DNA from: an uncultured Lachnospiraceae bacterium
GTDB taxonomy: Bacteria; Bacillota; Clostridia; Lachnospirales; Lachnospiraceae
DNA length: 19,535 nucleotides
Reading direction: 5' to 3'
Assembly (NCBI GenBank): GCA_910584785.1
Contig: CAJUDX010000050.1
Location: 2,833 to 22,367, forward strand
Shown: positions 7,632-15,350 of the stretch, piece by piece
How positions within the stretch are numbered: the first letter of the stretch is position 1
How the letters are laid out: every line of letters begins with the position of its first letter
The notes under the pieces: model-generated
What the model was told of the DNA's origin: nothing
Database searches by the model: none
What the model saw: the letters and a program-made list of their open reading frames with translations, nothing else
Made by a program: the position numbers and the translations under genes

Positions 7632-7741
7632 GTGTTGCCCATAAGCAGCCGTACCACCATAGGATAAACGCCTGCCGGGCGCACTTGGAATACCTGAATC
7701 AAATCGCCTGTTTGGCGATGGATGTGTTTGGCGATGAATGT
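7632..7741 (+). repeat. structured intergenic element, copy 1 (between rpoZ and rimO)
   Basis: Bases 7632-7698 match the minus strand of 18418-18482 at about 50 of 65 aligned positions with one 2-base gap, by hand alignment. The best block is GGGCGCAYTTGGAATACCTG (20 bases, one variable). In this copy GTGTTGCCC (7632-7640) can pair with GGGCGCAC (7677-7684) with a bulged T, closing a loop of 36 bases. Just after the block, ATCGCC (7703-7708) pairs with GGCGAT (7714-7719), giving a second hairpin. The segment TGTTTGGCGATGRATG is then present twice in tandem. No coding frame explains it. Function unknown; a structured RNA, a regulatory leader for rimO, or a dispersed repeat unit are all possible. 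Confidence 0.7.
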
Positions 7742-7766
7742 TTAAAGTAAAGATAAGGATGTCAGA

Positions 7767-9113
7767 ATGATAAAGATATTGTTTATTTCCCTGGGCTGTG
7801 ATAAGAACCTGGTGGATACGGAAAAGATGCTGGGGCTTTTAGGCAGGGAGGGCTTTGCCTTTACCGACCGGGAGGAAGAAGCCCAGGTGATTATTGTCAA
7901 TACCTGCTGTTTTATTGGAGATGCCAAGGAAGAGAGTATTAATACTCTGCTTGATATGGCACATTATAAGGAGGAAGGAAGCTGTCATGCCCTTTTGGCG
8001 GCGGGCTGTCTGGCCCAGCGCTACCAGAAGGAAATATTAAAGGAAATTCCTGAGGTGGACGGGATTATCGGAACTTCGGCTTATGATGGGATTGTTTCCA
8101 TGGTTAAGAAAGTTTTGGAGGAAAAGAAAAGCCATCTTACCTGCTTTCAGGATGTCGATGCGCTTCCTCATACCGATTCCCCCCGCATGGTGACGACGGG
8201 AGGGTGTTATGCTTTTTTAAAGATTGCCGAGGGGTGTGATAAGCGCTGTACTTACTGCATTATTCCTAATCTTCGCGGACGATACCGCAGCATTCCCATG
8301 GAGGAGTTGGTGCAGGAGGCCAGGGTGCTGGCAGCGCAGGGGGTGCGGGAACTGATTTTAGTGGCGCAGGAGACAACGCTTTACGGCGTGGATTTATATG
8401 GGGAAAAGTCCCTGCCAAAGCTGCTGCGGGAATTGGTTAAGATTTCCGGGATTTACTGGATTCGCCTTCAGTACTGTTACCCGGAGGAGATTACTGACGA
8501 ACTGATTCAGGTGATAAAGGAAGAAGAAAAAATTTGTCATTACTTAGATATCCCGATCCAGCACGCCAGCGATTCTGTGTTAAGACGAATGGGGCGCAGG
8601 ACGAATCAGGAGACGCTCTGTGCGATGATTGAAAAGCTTCGCAAAGAGATTCCCGATATTGCCCTGCGTACCACCCTGATTTCCGGTTTTCCCGGAGAGA
8701 CCCAGGAGGATTTTGAGGAATTATACCGCTTTGTCAATGCGATGGAATTTGACCGTCTGGGCGTGTTTGCCTACTCGATGGAGGAGGACACACCAGCAGC
8801 CCTTCTGCCTGACCAGGTTCCCCAGGAGATTAAGGAAGCGCGGCGGGATGAACTGATGGAGCTGCAGCAGGAGATTGCCTTTGAGAAATCCGAAGCTATG
8901 GTGGGAAGGATTGTGGAAGTAATGATTGAGGGCAGGGTGGCGGAGGAAGACGCCTATGTAGGCCGAACCTATATGGACAGCCCTAATGTGGACGGTTTAA
9001 TTTTCGTCCATACCAGCCAGGAACTTTTAAGCGGTGATTTCCTGAACGTTCGGGTAATAAAGGCACTGGAATATGATTTAATAGGAGAGGTGTATCATGA
9101 ATCTGCCGAATAA
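7767..9113 (+). CDS. rimO: ribosomal protein S12 methylthiotransferase
   Basis: RimO is a radical-SAM enzyme with two 4Fe-4S clusters that adds a methylthio group to a conserved aspartate of ribosomal protein S12. The 448-aa product has the three UPF0004-domain cysteines (Cys11 in SLGCDKN, Cys47 in NTCCFI, Cys81 in GCLAQRY). It also has the radical-SAM motif Cys157-x3-Cys161-x2-Cys164 in EGCDKRCTYC, and a C-terminal TRAM-like domain (about 375-445) for RNA or substrate contact. The SLGCDKNLVD start favours RimO over the tRNA enzyme MiaB. A modest AAGGA site precedes the ATG. The gene overlaps pgsA by 17 bases, implying translational coupling. I found no convincing promoter of its own in the 202-base gap after rpoZ. 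Confidence 0.95.
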   Translation: MIKILFISLGCDKNLVDTEKMLGLLGREGFAFTDREEEAQVIIVNTCCFIGDAKEESINTLLDMAHYKEEGSCHALLAAGCLAQRYQKEILKEIPEVDGIIGTSAYDGIVSMVKKVLEEKKSHLTCFQDVDALPHTDSPRMVTTGGCYAFLKIAEGCDKRCTYCIIPNLRGRYRSIPMEELVQEARVLAAQGVRELILVAQETTLYGVDLYGEKSLPKLLRELVKISGIYWIRLQYCYPEEITDELIQVIKEEEKICHYLDIPIQHASDSVLRRMGRRTNQETLCAMIEKLRKEIPDIALRTTLISGFPGETQEDFEELYRFVNAMEFDRLGVFAYSMEEDTPAALLPDQVPQEIKEARRDELMELQQEIAFEKSEAMVGRIVEVMIEGRVAEEDAYVGRTYMDSPNVDGLIFVHTSQELLSGDFLNVRVIKALEYDLIGEVYHESAE

Positions 9114-9639
9114 ACTGACGGTATCACGGGTAATTTTAATTCCCTTTTTTGTATTTTCCCTGCTGTACCAGGGCGGTGAAAACCAAAACCTGCGCTATGT
9201 GGCGGCGGCAATCTTTGTGATTGCCAGCTTAACGGATTTGCTGGACGGCAAGATTGCAAGGAAGTATAATCTGGTAACTAATTTTGGAAAGTTTATGGAC
9301 CCCCTGGCAGATAAATTATTAGTCTGCTCGGCGCTTATCTGCCTGATTGAGCTTGGTCAGCTTCCGGCATGGATGGTTATTATTATTATCAGCCGTGAGT
9401 TTATTATCAGCGGTTTCCGTCTGGTGGCCTCGGACAACGGCATTGTAATTGCGGCAAGCTACTGGGGAAAGTTTAAGACCACCTTTCAGATGATAGCTGT
9501 AATTTTATTAATTGTTCGTATCCCGGCCCTGGCGCTTGTGACGAATTTCTGTGTGTGGATTGCCCTGGCGCTGACCGTAATTTCATTGATCGACTACCTG
9601 GCAAAAAATCATAAGGTACTGACAGAAGGGAGTATGTAA
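9097..9639 (+). CDS. pgsA: CDP-diacylglycerol--glycerol-3-phosphate 3-phosphatidyltransferase
   Basis: This membrane enzyme makes phosphatidylglycerol phosphate from CDP-diacylglycerol and glycerol-3-phosphate, the committed step to phosphatidylglycerol and cardiolipin. The CDP-alcohol phosphotransferase motif is complete: Asp47, Asp50-Gly51, Ala54-Arg55, Gly64, Asp68 and Asp72. At 180 aa it has the usual size. Several hydrophobic helices are visible (about 8-24, 34-48, 76-110, 130-170). It begins inside the end of rimO, with GGAGAGG upstream of the ATG, and cinA follows five bases after its stop. The rimO-pgsA-cinA order is common in Firmicutes. Confidence 0.95.
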   Translation: MNLPNKLTVSRVILIPFFVFSLLYQGGENQNLRYVAAAIFVIASLTDLLDGKIARKYNLVTNFGKFMDPLADKLLVCSALICLIELGQLPAWMVIIIISREFIISGFRLVASDNGIVIAASYWGKFKTTFQMIAVILLIVRIPALALVTNFCVWIALALTVISLIDYLAKNHKVLTEGSM

Positions 9640-9644
9640 AGCAT

Positions 9645-10892
9645 ATGGTTTGTGAATTGATTTCCGTAGGAACAGAACTGCTTTTGGGTAATATTGTAAA
9701 TACAAACACACGGTTCCTGGCAGAAAAGTGTGCGCTTTTAGGTCTTTCTCTTTACCATCAGGTGACGGTGGGAGATAACCGTGAGAGACTGGCGGAGACC
9801 ATCCGTACGGCACTGAAACGGTCAGATATTGTGATTTTAACCGGAGGGTTGGGCCCGACCGAGGATGATTTAACGAAGGAAGTTTGTTCCGCAGTGATGA
9901 ACTGTGCCCTGGTGGAAGACGCCCATACAAGACAGAGGATTGAGGAATACTTTAAAAGCATCATGGCAAAGGAAATTTCTGAAAATAACTGGAAGCAGGC
10001 CATTGTCCCCGACGGTGCGCTAATATTAGATAATGCAAACGGCACGGCGCCCGGACTAATTATCGAAAAGTTTGGAAAGTCTGCAATCCTTCTTCCGGGA
10101 CCGCCAAATGAAATGTGTCCTATGTTTATGGAGCAGGTTTATCCCTATCTGCAGAAGCTTCAGCCTGAGGTCATCCGTTCACAGATGGTAAAGATTTGCG
10201 GGATTGGGGAAAGCAAGGTGGAGGACAAGCTGTTAGATTTAATTAATAAGCAGACCAACCCGACCATTGCCCCCTATGCCAAAACGGGTGAGGTTCATCT
10301 TCGGGTGACAGCTAAAGCTTTGGATGAGGCCGGGGCCGATAAGATGATTAAGCCAGTGGTAAAGGAAATAAAAAAGCGGTTTGGCGACCATGTCTATACG
10401 ACAAGGGAGGAGGAAACGCTCGAAATGGCGGTGGTGCGGCTGTTAAAAAAGCTGGAACTGACCGTATCCACAGCAGAGTCCTGCACCGGCGGCTTATTGG
10501 CAGCTCGTCTGGTGAATGTTCCCGGCGTTTCCGATGTTTTTCGCGAGGGTTTTATCACCTACTCCAATAAGGCAAAGAGAAAGATCCTGGATGTAGGCAA
10601 AGGAACCTTAAAAAAGTACGGGGCAGTAAGTGAACAGACGGCAAAAGAGATGGCAACCGGCGGCGTATTTGCTACGGATTCGGATGTCTGTGTGGCAATT
10701 ACAGGGATAGCCGGGCCGGACGGGGGAAGCGAGGAAAAACCGGTAGGCCTGGTCTATATTGCCTGTTATTTAAAAGAAAAAGTAAAGGTGGAGAAGTACC
10801 AGTTTCAGGGAAGCCGGGAGAAGATCCGCGAACAAGCGGTGGTCAAGGCGTTGGATTTGCTGCGGCGGTCAATTCTTGAAAATTATGGTTAA
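9645..10892 (+). CDS. cinA: CinA family protein (MoCF-like domain plus nicotinamide-nucleotide amidohydrolase domain)
   Basis: The 415-aa length and two-domain structure are typical. The N-terminal MoaB/MogA-like domain (about 1-170) includes SVGTELLLG and TGGLGPTEDD (66-75), associated in the family with ADP-ribose pyrophosphatase activity. The C-terminal CinA domain (about 258-410) has STAESCTGG (275-283) and GVSDVFREGFITYSN, the nicotinamide mononucleotide deamidase region that salvages pyridine nucleotides. The name recalls competence induction in other bacteria. The ATG lies after GGGAG in the last codons of pgsA, so it is in the same transcript. In many Firmicutes recA comes next; here it does not. 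Confidence 0.94.
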   Translation: MVCELISVGTELLLGNIVNTNTRFLAEKCALLGLSLYHQVTVGDNRERLAETIRTALKRSDIVILTGGLGPTEDDLTKEVCSAVMNCALVEDAHTRQRIEEYFKSIMAKEISENNWKQAIVPDGALILDNANGTAPGLIIEKFGKSAILLPGPPNEMCPMFMEQVYPYLQKLQPEVIRSQMVKICGIGESKVEDKLLDLINKQTNPTIAPYAKTGEVHLRVTAKALDEAGADKMIKPVVKEIKKRFGDHVYTTREEETLEMAVVRLLKKLELTVSTAESCTGGLLAARLVNVPGVSDVFREGFITYSNKAKRKILDVGKGTLKKYGAVSEQTAKEMATGGVFATDSDVCVAITGIAGPDGGSEEKPVGLVYIACYLKEKVKVEKYQFQGSREKIREQAVVKALDLLRRSILENYG

Positions 10893-10904
10893 CTAAACTA
10901 TGGA
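10876..10904 (+). promoter_or_regulatory. possible promoter at the end of cinA
   Basis: TTGAAA (10876-10881), 17 bases, TATGGA (10899-10904). An alternative extended -10, TGCTATATA, lies at 10915-10923 without a clear -35. Either could start the transcript of the two unknown genes, DUF2953 and gerW. The match is modest, and readthrough from cinA is equally possible. Confidence 0.35.
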
Positions 10905-10971
10905 TTAGCTGGAATGCTATATAAGGCAGATTTTTTCAACACATTTATTTTCAGTCGGACAGAAACAGGAA

Positions 10972-12369
10972 ATGGGAGGAAGAGTGAGCTTGGAGAGTAG
11001 GAACGGAAAGAGGATGATGACAGCCGCAGGGCGGTTTGCCTATAGCCGCTTTGCTTTAAATTATGCGATATTTTATGAGACAATGGCAGATTTGGAAGCC
11101 ATGGTTTTTCAGACAGAGAAAGAGATTTCACCTGCAGAGCGGGAAATGGCTGAAGGGATGAAGGCAGCCGAGTTCAGGCTTCATGTGCTGGTCGGAAAGT
11201 TTTTAGAAGGCAGCGCAGCCGTGGAAGATGTGGACACCTTCCGCAATGCGCAGATTAGGGAATCGGAAAAACTCATGGCCTATCTTGACTGCTTTGCCGT
11301 TTATGATTACGTGCTTAAGCGTATTCGGGGCCGCTTTTTCGACATGGCAGATCCGGACTGGTCGGATGAGGAGGCTGTCGATAAGATGATGGGCTATGTG
11401 GTGGCAGCCCAGGATGCATCCGAGAGAAATCAGAGAATTAAATCGCTGTTATCCGAGCTTCCCATGCGCTTTACTAGGACCAAATTTTTTTCCATGGTTC
11501 GCCAGGCCATGACGGTCTATGAGGGAATCGATCAGCGAAGTATGGGGAAAATTATTGATATGCTTGAGCAGGAGGCACTTCTTACCCTGCCGGATAAGAT
11601 GGAAGAGGGACACGAACAGTTACATCGTTTGTTAATCACCCTGGAAAATGCAGATTACCAGAACTTAGATTCGGCTTCCTTTTCGGTGATCTGGGAGGTA
11701 TTTGAGGAGGCCGAAAATATTTTATTTTCCCAGTCCTCCGACAGGATGAGCCTGATGCAGCTGATTAATGATTTTTACGTGATGTGTCTGACCGGGCAGG
11801 ATCTTTTGATGGACGGGCAGGAAAAGGAGGATATCCACTCCCTGATTACTCTGATCTGGGAAAAAACGGAGAAAAAAGATTACTCGCTGGACGAGGAAGA
11901 ACTGACAAAACGCCTGGTTCCCTTAGAGGGAAGGCAGGAAGCCTGTTACGAGCAGTGGAGCCGGTATGAAGGCGAGGACAGTGAGGTATTTCTGGGCGAA
12001 GGGGCGTCAAAAGAGGACAAAGAAAAGGTGAGAAAGGTTGAACTTTTACTTTCCACCAGTATCTATATGTCGTTAGAGGAAAGCAGGGAGCCGCAGGAAG
12101 ATAAGATTCTCCTGAGCCGGAAAGCGGTGGAGGAACAGTGCCAGCCCTTCTTTGATGCACTGGAAGCAGACTGGAAGAAAAAACCAAAGTGTGTGGTCAG
12201 GGCGATGATGGCAAGTCTCCTCTCCAAGCTTCCCATGTTTTTCCGTACCTCGGACGAGCTGCGCAGGTTTTTAGCGGATTGTCTGTTATCCTGCACAGAT
12301 TTGGAGGAGAAAAATGCAAGTTTGGAGGAAATCCGCAGTATAATGGAGATGGACGATGCTATGGTATAA
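10972..12369 (+). CDS. uncharacterised conserved-looking protein, about 465 aa
   Basis: I do not recognise a domain. The frame is open for 465 codons with codon use like its neighbours. The product is soluble-looking, rich in Glu, Met and Leu and probably almost all helical; no signal peptide, transmembrane segment, cysteine cluster or nucleotide-binding motif is visible. The start is uncertain: the ATG at 10972 lies on top of the only good ribosome site (GGAGGA at 10975-10980). The in-frame TTG at 10990, nine bases after that site, or the GTG at 10984, may be the real start. The stop overlaps the next gene by 14 bases, so both are translated together. Its position before a sporulation pair suggests, without proving, a cell-cycle or sporulation role. 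Confidence 0.75.
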   Translation: MGGRVSLESRNGKRMMTAAGRFAYSRFALNYAIFYETMADLEAMVFQTEKEISPAEREMAEGMKAAEFRLHVLVGKFLEGSAAVEDVDTFRNAQIRESEKLMAYLDCFAVYDYVLKRIRGRFFDMADPDWSDEEAVDKMMGYVVAAQDASERNQRIKSLLSELPMRFTRTKFFSMVRQAMTVYEGIDQRSMGKIIDMLEQEALLTLPDKMEEGHEQLHRLLITLENADYQNLDSASFSVIWEVFEEAENILFSQSSDRMSLMQLINDFYVMCLTGQDLLMDGQEKEDIHSLITLIWEKTEKKDYSLDEEELTKRLVPLEGRQEACYEQWSRYEGEDSEVFLGEGASKEDKEKVRKVELLLSTSIYMSLEESREPQEDKILLSRKAVEEQCQPFFDALEADWKKKPKCVVRAMMASLLSKLPMFFRTSDELRRFLADCLLSCTDLEEKNASLEEIRSIMEMDDAMV

Positions 12370-12736
12370 TAACCTGTATGCAGGGAAAAAGGCAGAAAAA
12401 CAGCGATTTTCGCTGATTCAAAAGCTGCGGGAGAGAAGGGCCGGGGCGTCGGTGTATGTGATTGTCCCGGCGACCAATCCGCAGAACTTACTGGATATTT
12501 ATTCAGCCCCGGAGCTATTTGCACGGGAAGAACGAATGGACAGTGAAGATAAAGACAGTCCGATGATTTTAGGTATTGCCCTGGGCTATCATGAGGCGCT
12601 TGTGCTGGCTGGGGTGATGGTCAATGAAGTGTATCAGGAAACCGGCGGCTTTGCCCTTCGGGAGTATCTTGGAATCAGCAGTAAACAATGCGGTGTAGGT
12701 GGAATTGATGGTACAGATATTGATATTCATTCTTAA
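12356..12736 (+). CDS. uncharacterised small protein, 126 aa
   Basis: No family recognised. The protein opens MLWYNNLYAGKKAEKQ, has a basic stretch (about 10-30), a hydrophobic strand VYVIVPATNP (33-42), an acidic linker (about 55-68), and a well-ordered looking C-terminal helix region, ILGIALGYHEALVLAGVM (71-88), then NEVYQETGGFALREYLG. It is not clearly a membrane protein. The ATG overlaps the end of the preceding 465-aa gene, with GGAG seven bases upstream. Its own end overlaps the DUF2953 start by 29 bases. Such tight coupling on both sides argues for a real gene in one functional unit. Confidence 0.75.
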   Translation: MLWYNNLYAGKKAEKQRFSLIQKLRERRAGASVYVIVPATNPQNLLDIYSAPELFAREERMDSEDKDSPMILGIALGYHEALVLAGVMVNEVYQETGGFALREYLGISSKQCGVGGIDGTDIDIHS

Positions 12737-13757
12737 ATGGATTGGATGGATTGTTCTTGGGTTTTTGGGGCTTATTCTTGGCATCCTTCTTCTGGTGCTG
12801 TTTTCTGCCATTCGTTACCGTATCGATGGGAAGAAAGAGGACAGCCTTTGGGGAAAGTTTTATCTTTCCTGGTTTTTTCGAATTATTTCGGTGGCTGTAA
12901 CCTATGAAAATGGCCTTTCTGTGCAGGCAAAGCTGTTTGGGAAAACCATTTATAAGCTTGATGGCAGGGAAAGTGAGGCGGGCGGGGAGGAAAAGCTTCC
13001 GGGAGAGGGTCAGGCAGGCGAAGCGCCGCAGGGTGAGGATTTTTTTGATAACCTTTTGCCGACAGAATACGAAATATCAGGTGAGGAAAAGCTGGATAAG
13101 AAAAAAACAGATAAGGAAAAAATAGATAAGAAAAAAAAGGATAAGACTAAATCTGATAAAGAAAAGATACTTCTAGACGAGCTGCAGGCGCTTGAGCAGG
13201 AGCGGGAACGGAAGTTGTCCGGGGAAACTAAAACGGTTAAACCTGCGGCAGATGAAGAAGAAAAAAAGGGGTTGTGGGAGAAGCTAAAAGAGAAAATTGC
13301 TGCCTGGATCGATAAAGTTACGTTTGCTTTTTCGGAAATTTGTGGTAAACTAAAGCAGATAGAGGAAAAAAGGCAGTGGCTGACCACACAGTGGGAATGG
13401 CTGTCAGCGATGCTTTCTGACCAGGAAAACCAGAAATCTGCCCGGTTAATCCTTCGGCAGGTAAAGAAGATTTTGTGCCACATTCTTCCCCGAAAGGGAA
13501 CGGTTTTACTTGTTTTGGGGCGGGAAGATCCCTATCTTATGGGAAAAATAGTAAGCTATGCCAGCGCCGCCTATCCTTTTACCCACAGGTTTCTGACCTT
13601 TTACCCGATATTTGGTCAGGACAGGCTGGAGGGAGAGGTGCATATCCGGGGGCATGTTCGCTTAGGCGTGATATTCGGCTATGCGCTGCGGCTGCTGTTA
13701 AATAAAAATATTCGCCGGAAGCTTTTGTGTGTCCTGCGCCGGAATAAACGGCGTTAG
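12708..13757 (+). CDS. DUF2953 domain membrane-anchored protein (YtfI-like)
   Basis: The 349-aa product has one long N-terminal membrane segment (about 3-33) and then a globular DUF2953 portion. The C-terminal part GEVHIRGHVRLGVIFGYALRL is characteristic. In Bacillus, a DUF2953 gene (ytfI) pairs with ytfJ/gerW as here, so a sporulation-related envelope role is likely by context. Between the two ordered parts lies a very lysine-rich segment (about 125-155), made of degenerate KxDKxK units, followed by a Glu/Lys-rich helical stretch. I prefer the ATG at 12708, six bases after AGGTGGA, over the GTG nine bases upstream; it overlaps the previous gene. Confidence 0.85.
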   Translation: MVQILIFILKWIGWIVLGFLGLILGILLLVLFSAIRYRIDGKKEDSLWGKFYLSWFFRIISVAVTYENGLSVQAKLFGKTIYKLDGRESEAGGEEKLPGEGQAGEAPQGEDFFDNLLPTEYEISGEEKLDKKKTDKEKIDKKKKDKTKSDKEKILLDELQALEQERERKLSGETKTVKPAADEEEKKGLWEKLKEKIAAWIDKVTFAFSEICGKLKQIEEKRQWLTTQWEWLSAMLSDQENQKSARLILRQVKKILCHILPRKGTVLLVLGREDPYLMGKIVSYASAAYPFTHRFLTFYPIFGQDRLEGEVHIRGHVRLGVIFGYALRLLLNKNIRRKLLCVLRRNKRR

Positions 13758-13802
13758 AAGGCAAAGGCACGGACGGGGCATTTTGAAAATCAGGAGGAGT
13801 TT

Positions 13803-14204
13803 ATGGCAGATAATCATTTTTCATCTACATTGGATGCGTTATTTAAGGGAATGGATAAGTTTGTAACCACAAAAACTGTTGTTGGGGAGGCTGTTAAGAT
13901 TGATGATGCGATTATTCTGCCTCTGGTGGATGTTTCCTGCGGGATGGCGGCAGGGGCGTTTGCCGATAATGGGAAGAATAAGAATAACGGGGCGGGAGGC
14001 ATGAGCGCCAAAATGACGCCCAGCGCAGTTTTAGTTATTCAAAATGGTGTGACTAAGTTAGTCAGTGTAAAGAATCAGGACCCCATAACCAAGGCGATGG
14101 ATATGGTTCCCGATATAGTTAACCGCTTTGTCGGCGGCCCTAAAGGTGCAGGCGAGGTTTCCCCCAAAGCGATGGAAGCTGCAGAGGAGATTGCCGGGAA
14201 ATAA
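13803..14204 (+). CDS. gerW: GerW family sporulation protein (YtfJ)
   Basis: GerW/YtfJ is a spore protein needed in Bacillus for normal germination and spore properties. The 133-aa protein carries the family pattern: 'LFKGMDKFVTTKTVVGEAV' near the start, DDAIILPLVDVSCGMAAG (30-47), a short Gly/Asn-rich linker, and the strand block SAVLVIQNGVTKLVSV (74-89). A GGAGG site precedes the ATG. It sits 45 bases after the DUF2953 gene, the same partner as in Bacillus. This is the best evidence that the organism forms spores. Confidence 0.93.
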   Translation: MADNHFSSTLDALFKGMDKFVTTKTVVGEAVKIDDAIILPLVDVSCGMAAGAFADNGKNKNNGAGGMSAKMTPSAVLVIQNGVTKLVSVKNQDPITKAMDMVPDIVNRFVGGPKGAGEVSPKAMEAAEEIAGK

Positions 14205-14234
14205 ATGAGCAGTAGGCAAGAAAGGAAGATAAAA

Positions 14235-15305
14235 ATGCAGACAATAAGAATTGAAAGAACAACCTGTCCAAAGGAGAAGCCAGGAAATGATAATCCCCTG
14301 GTGTTTGGTACGATCTTTACAGATCATATGTTTATGATGGATTATGAGGAGGGAATGGGCTGGATTGATCCCAGAGTAGTGCCCTACCAAAAGCTTGAAC
14401 TGGAACCTTCTTGTATGGTATTCCATTATGGACAGGAAATGTTTGAGGGCTTAAAGGCCTATAAGGCTGAGGACGGGAGAATTTTACTGTTCCGCCCGGA
14501 TATGAATATTAAGCGTGCAAACCGCAGCAACCGTCGGATCTGCATCCCGGAGATCCCAGAAGATATTTTTATGGAAGCACTGAAAACGGTAGTTAAGGTA
14601 GATGCCGACTGGATTCCGACAAAGCCGGGAACCTCTCTTTATATTCGTCCTTTTATCATTGCCACCGATCCATTTCTCGGTGTGCGTCCGTCCTACACGT
14701 ACAAATTTATGATTATCCTTTCGCCGGTGGGTGCATACTATGCAAGCGGCTTAGACCCGGTAAAGATTTGGATTGAAGATGAGTATGTAAGGGCAGTTAA
14801 GGGCGGCATCGGCGAGGCAAAGACCGGCGGAAACTATGTGGCTTCCTTGGCAAGCCAGGTAAAAGCTCACGATGAAGGCTATGCACAGGTGCTTTGGTTA
14901 GACGGCGTACACCGGAAATACATCGAAGAAGTGGGCGCCATGAATATTTTCTTTAAAATTAACGGCACCGTGGTAACACCGGAATTAAACGGAAGCATCC
15001 TTCCCGGCGTTACCAGAGATTCCGCCCTGTATCTGTGCCGCCAGTGGGGAATCCCGGTAGAGGAAAGAAAGATTTCTGTCGATGAAGTGGTAAAGTCAGC
15101 AGAGAGCGGCGAGATGGAAGAGTGCTTTGGCACAGGGACAGCTGCCGTGGTATCGCCGGTAGGTGAACTGCGCTTTGAGCAGGAGAAAATGCCGATCAGC
15201 AATAATCAAATCGGAGAATTAACTCAGAGAATTTACGATACGATTACCGGAATCCAGTTAGGTCGTCTGGAAGGGCCAGAGGGCTGGAGTATTGAGGTAA
15301 AATAG
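14235..15305 (+). CDS. ilvE: branched-chain amino acid aminotransferase
   Basis: A PLP enzyme of fold type IV that interconverts leucine, isoleucine and valine with their 2-oxo acids, using glutamate/2-oxoglutarate. At 356 aa it resembles the larger BCAT type (DPRVVPYQKLELEPSC, then FHYGQEMFEGLKAYK). The lysine that binds PLP is Lys196 in EAKTGGNY, and EEVGAMNIFF and GTGTAAVVSPV form the cofactor phosphate pocket. I start it at the ATG at 14235 because AAAGGAAG lies six bases before it. An in-frame ATG at 14205 directly abuts the gerW stop without a ribosome site. It could be transcribed with gerW or independently; I see no promoter in the 30-base gap. Confidence 0.96.
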   Translation: MQTIRIERTTCPKEKPGNDNPLVFGTIFTDHMFMMDYEEGMGWIDPRVVPYQKLELEPSCMVFHYGQEMFEGLKAYKAEDGRILLFRPDMNIKRANRSNRRICIPEIPEDIFMEALKTVVKVDADWIPTKPGTSLYIRPFIIATDPFLGVRPSYTYKFMIILSPVGAYYASGLDPVKIWIEDEYVRAVKGGIGEAKTGGNYVASLASQVKAHDEGYAQVLWLDGVHRKYIEEVGAMNIFFKINGTVVTPELNGSILPGVTRDSALYLCRQWGIPVEERKISVDEVVKSAESGEMEECFGTGTAAVVSPVGELRFEQEKMPISNNQIGELTQRIYDTITGIQLGRLEGPEGWSIEVK

Positions 15306-15350
15306 AAATCAAGGACGACAAGGATGAATAAAACGTCTGGGGAGAGTGCA

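Noticed and set aside
7640..7690. ZTP (pfl) riboswitch
   Set aside because: ACCACC and CGCCTG...GGGC recall the motif, but the upstream conserved part and the spacing do not fit, and neighbouring genes are not purine or folate genes.
13010..13483. Minus-strand 157-aa open frame
   Set aside because: It is a serine-rich antisense shadow of the lysine-rich DUF2953 coding region, with no ribosome site.
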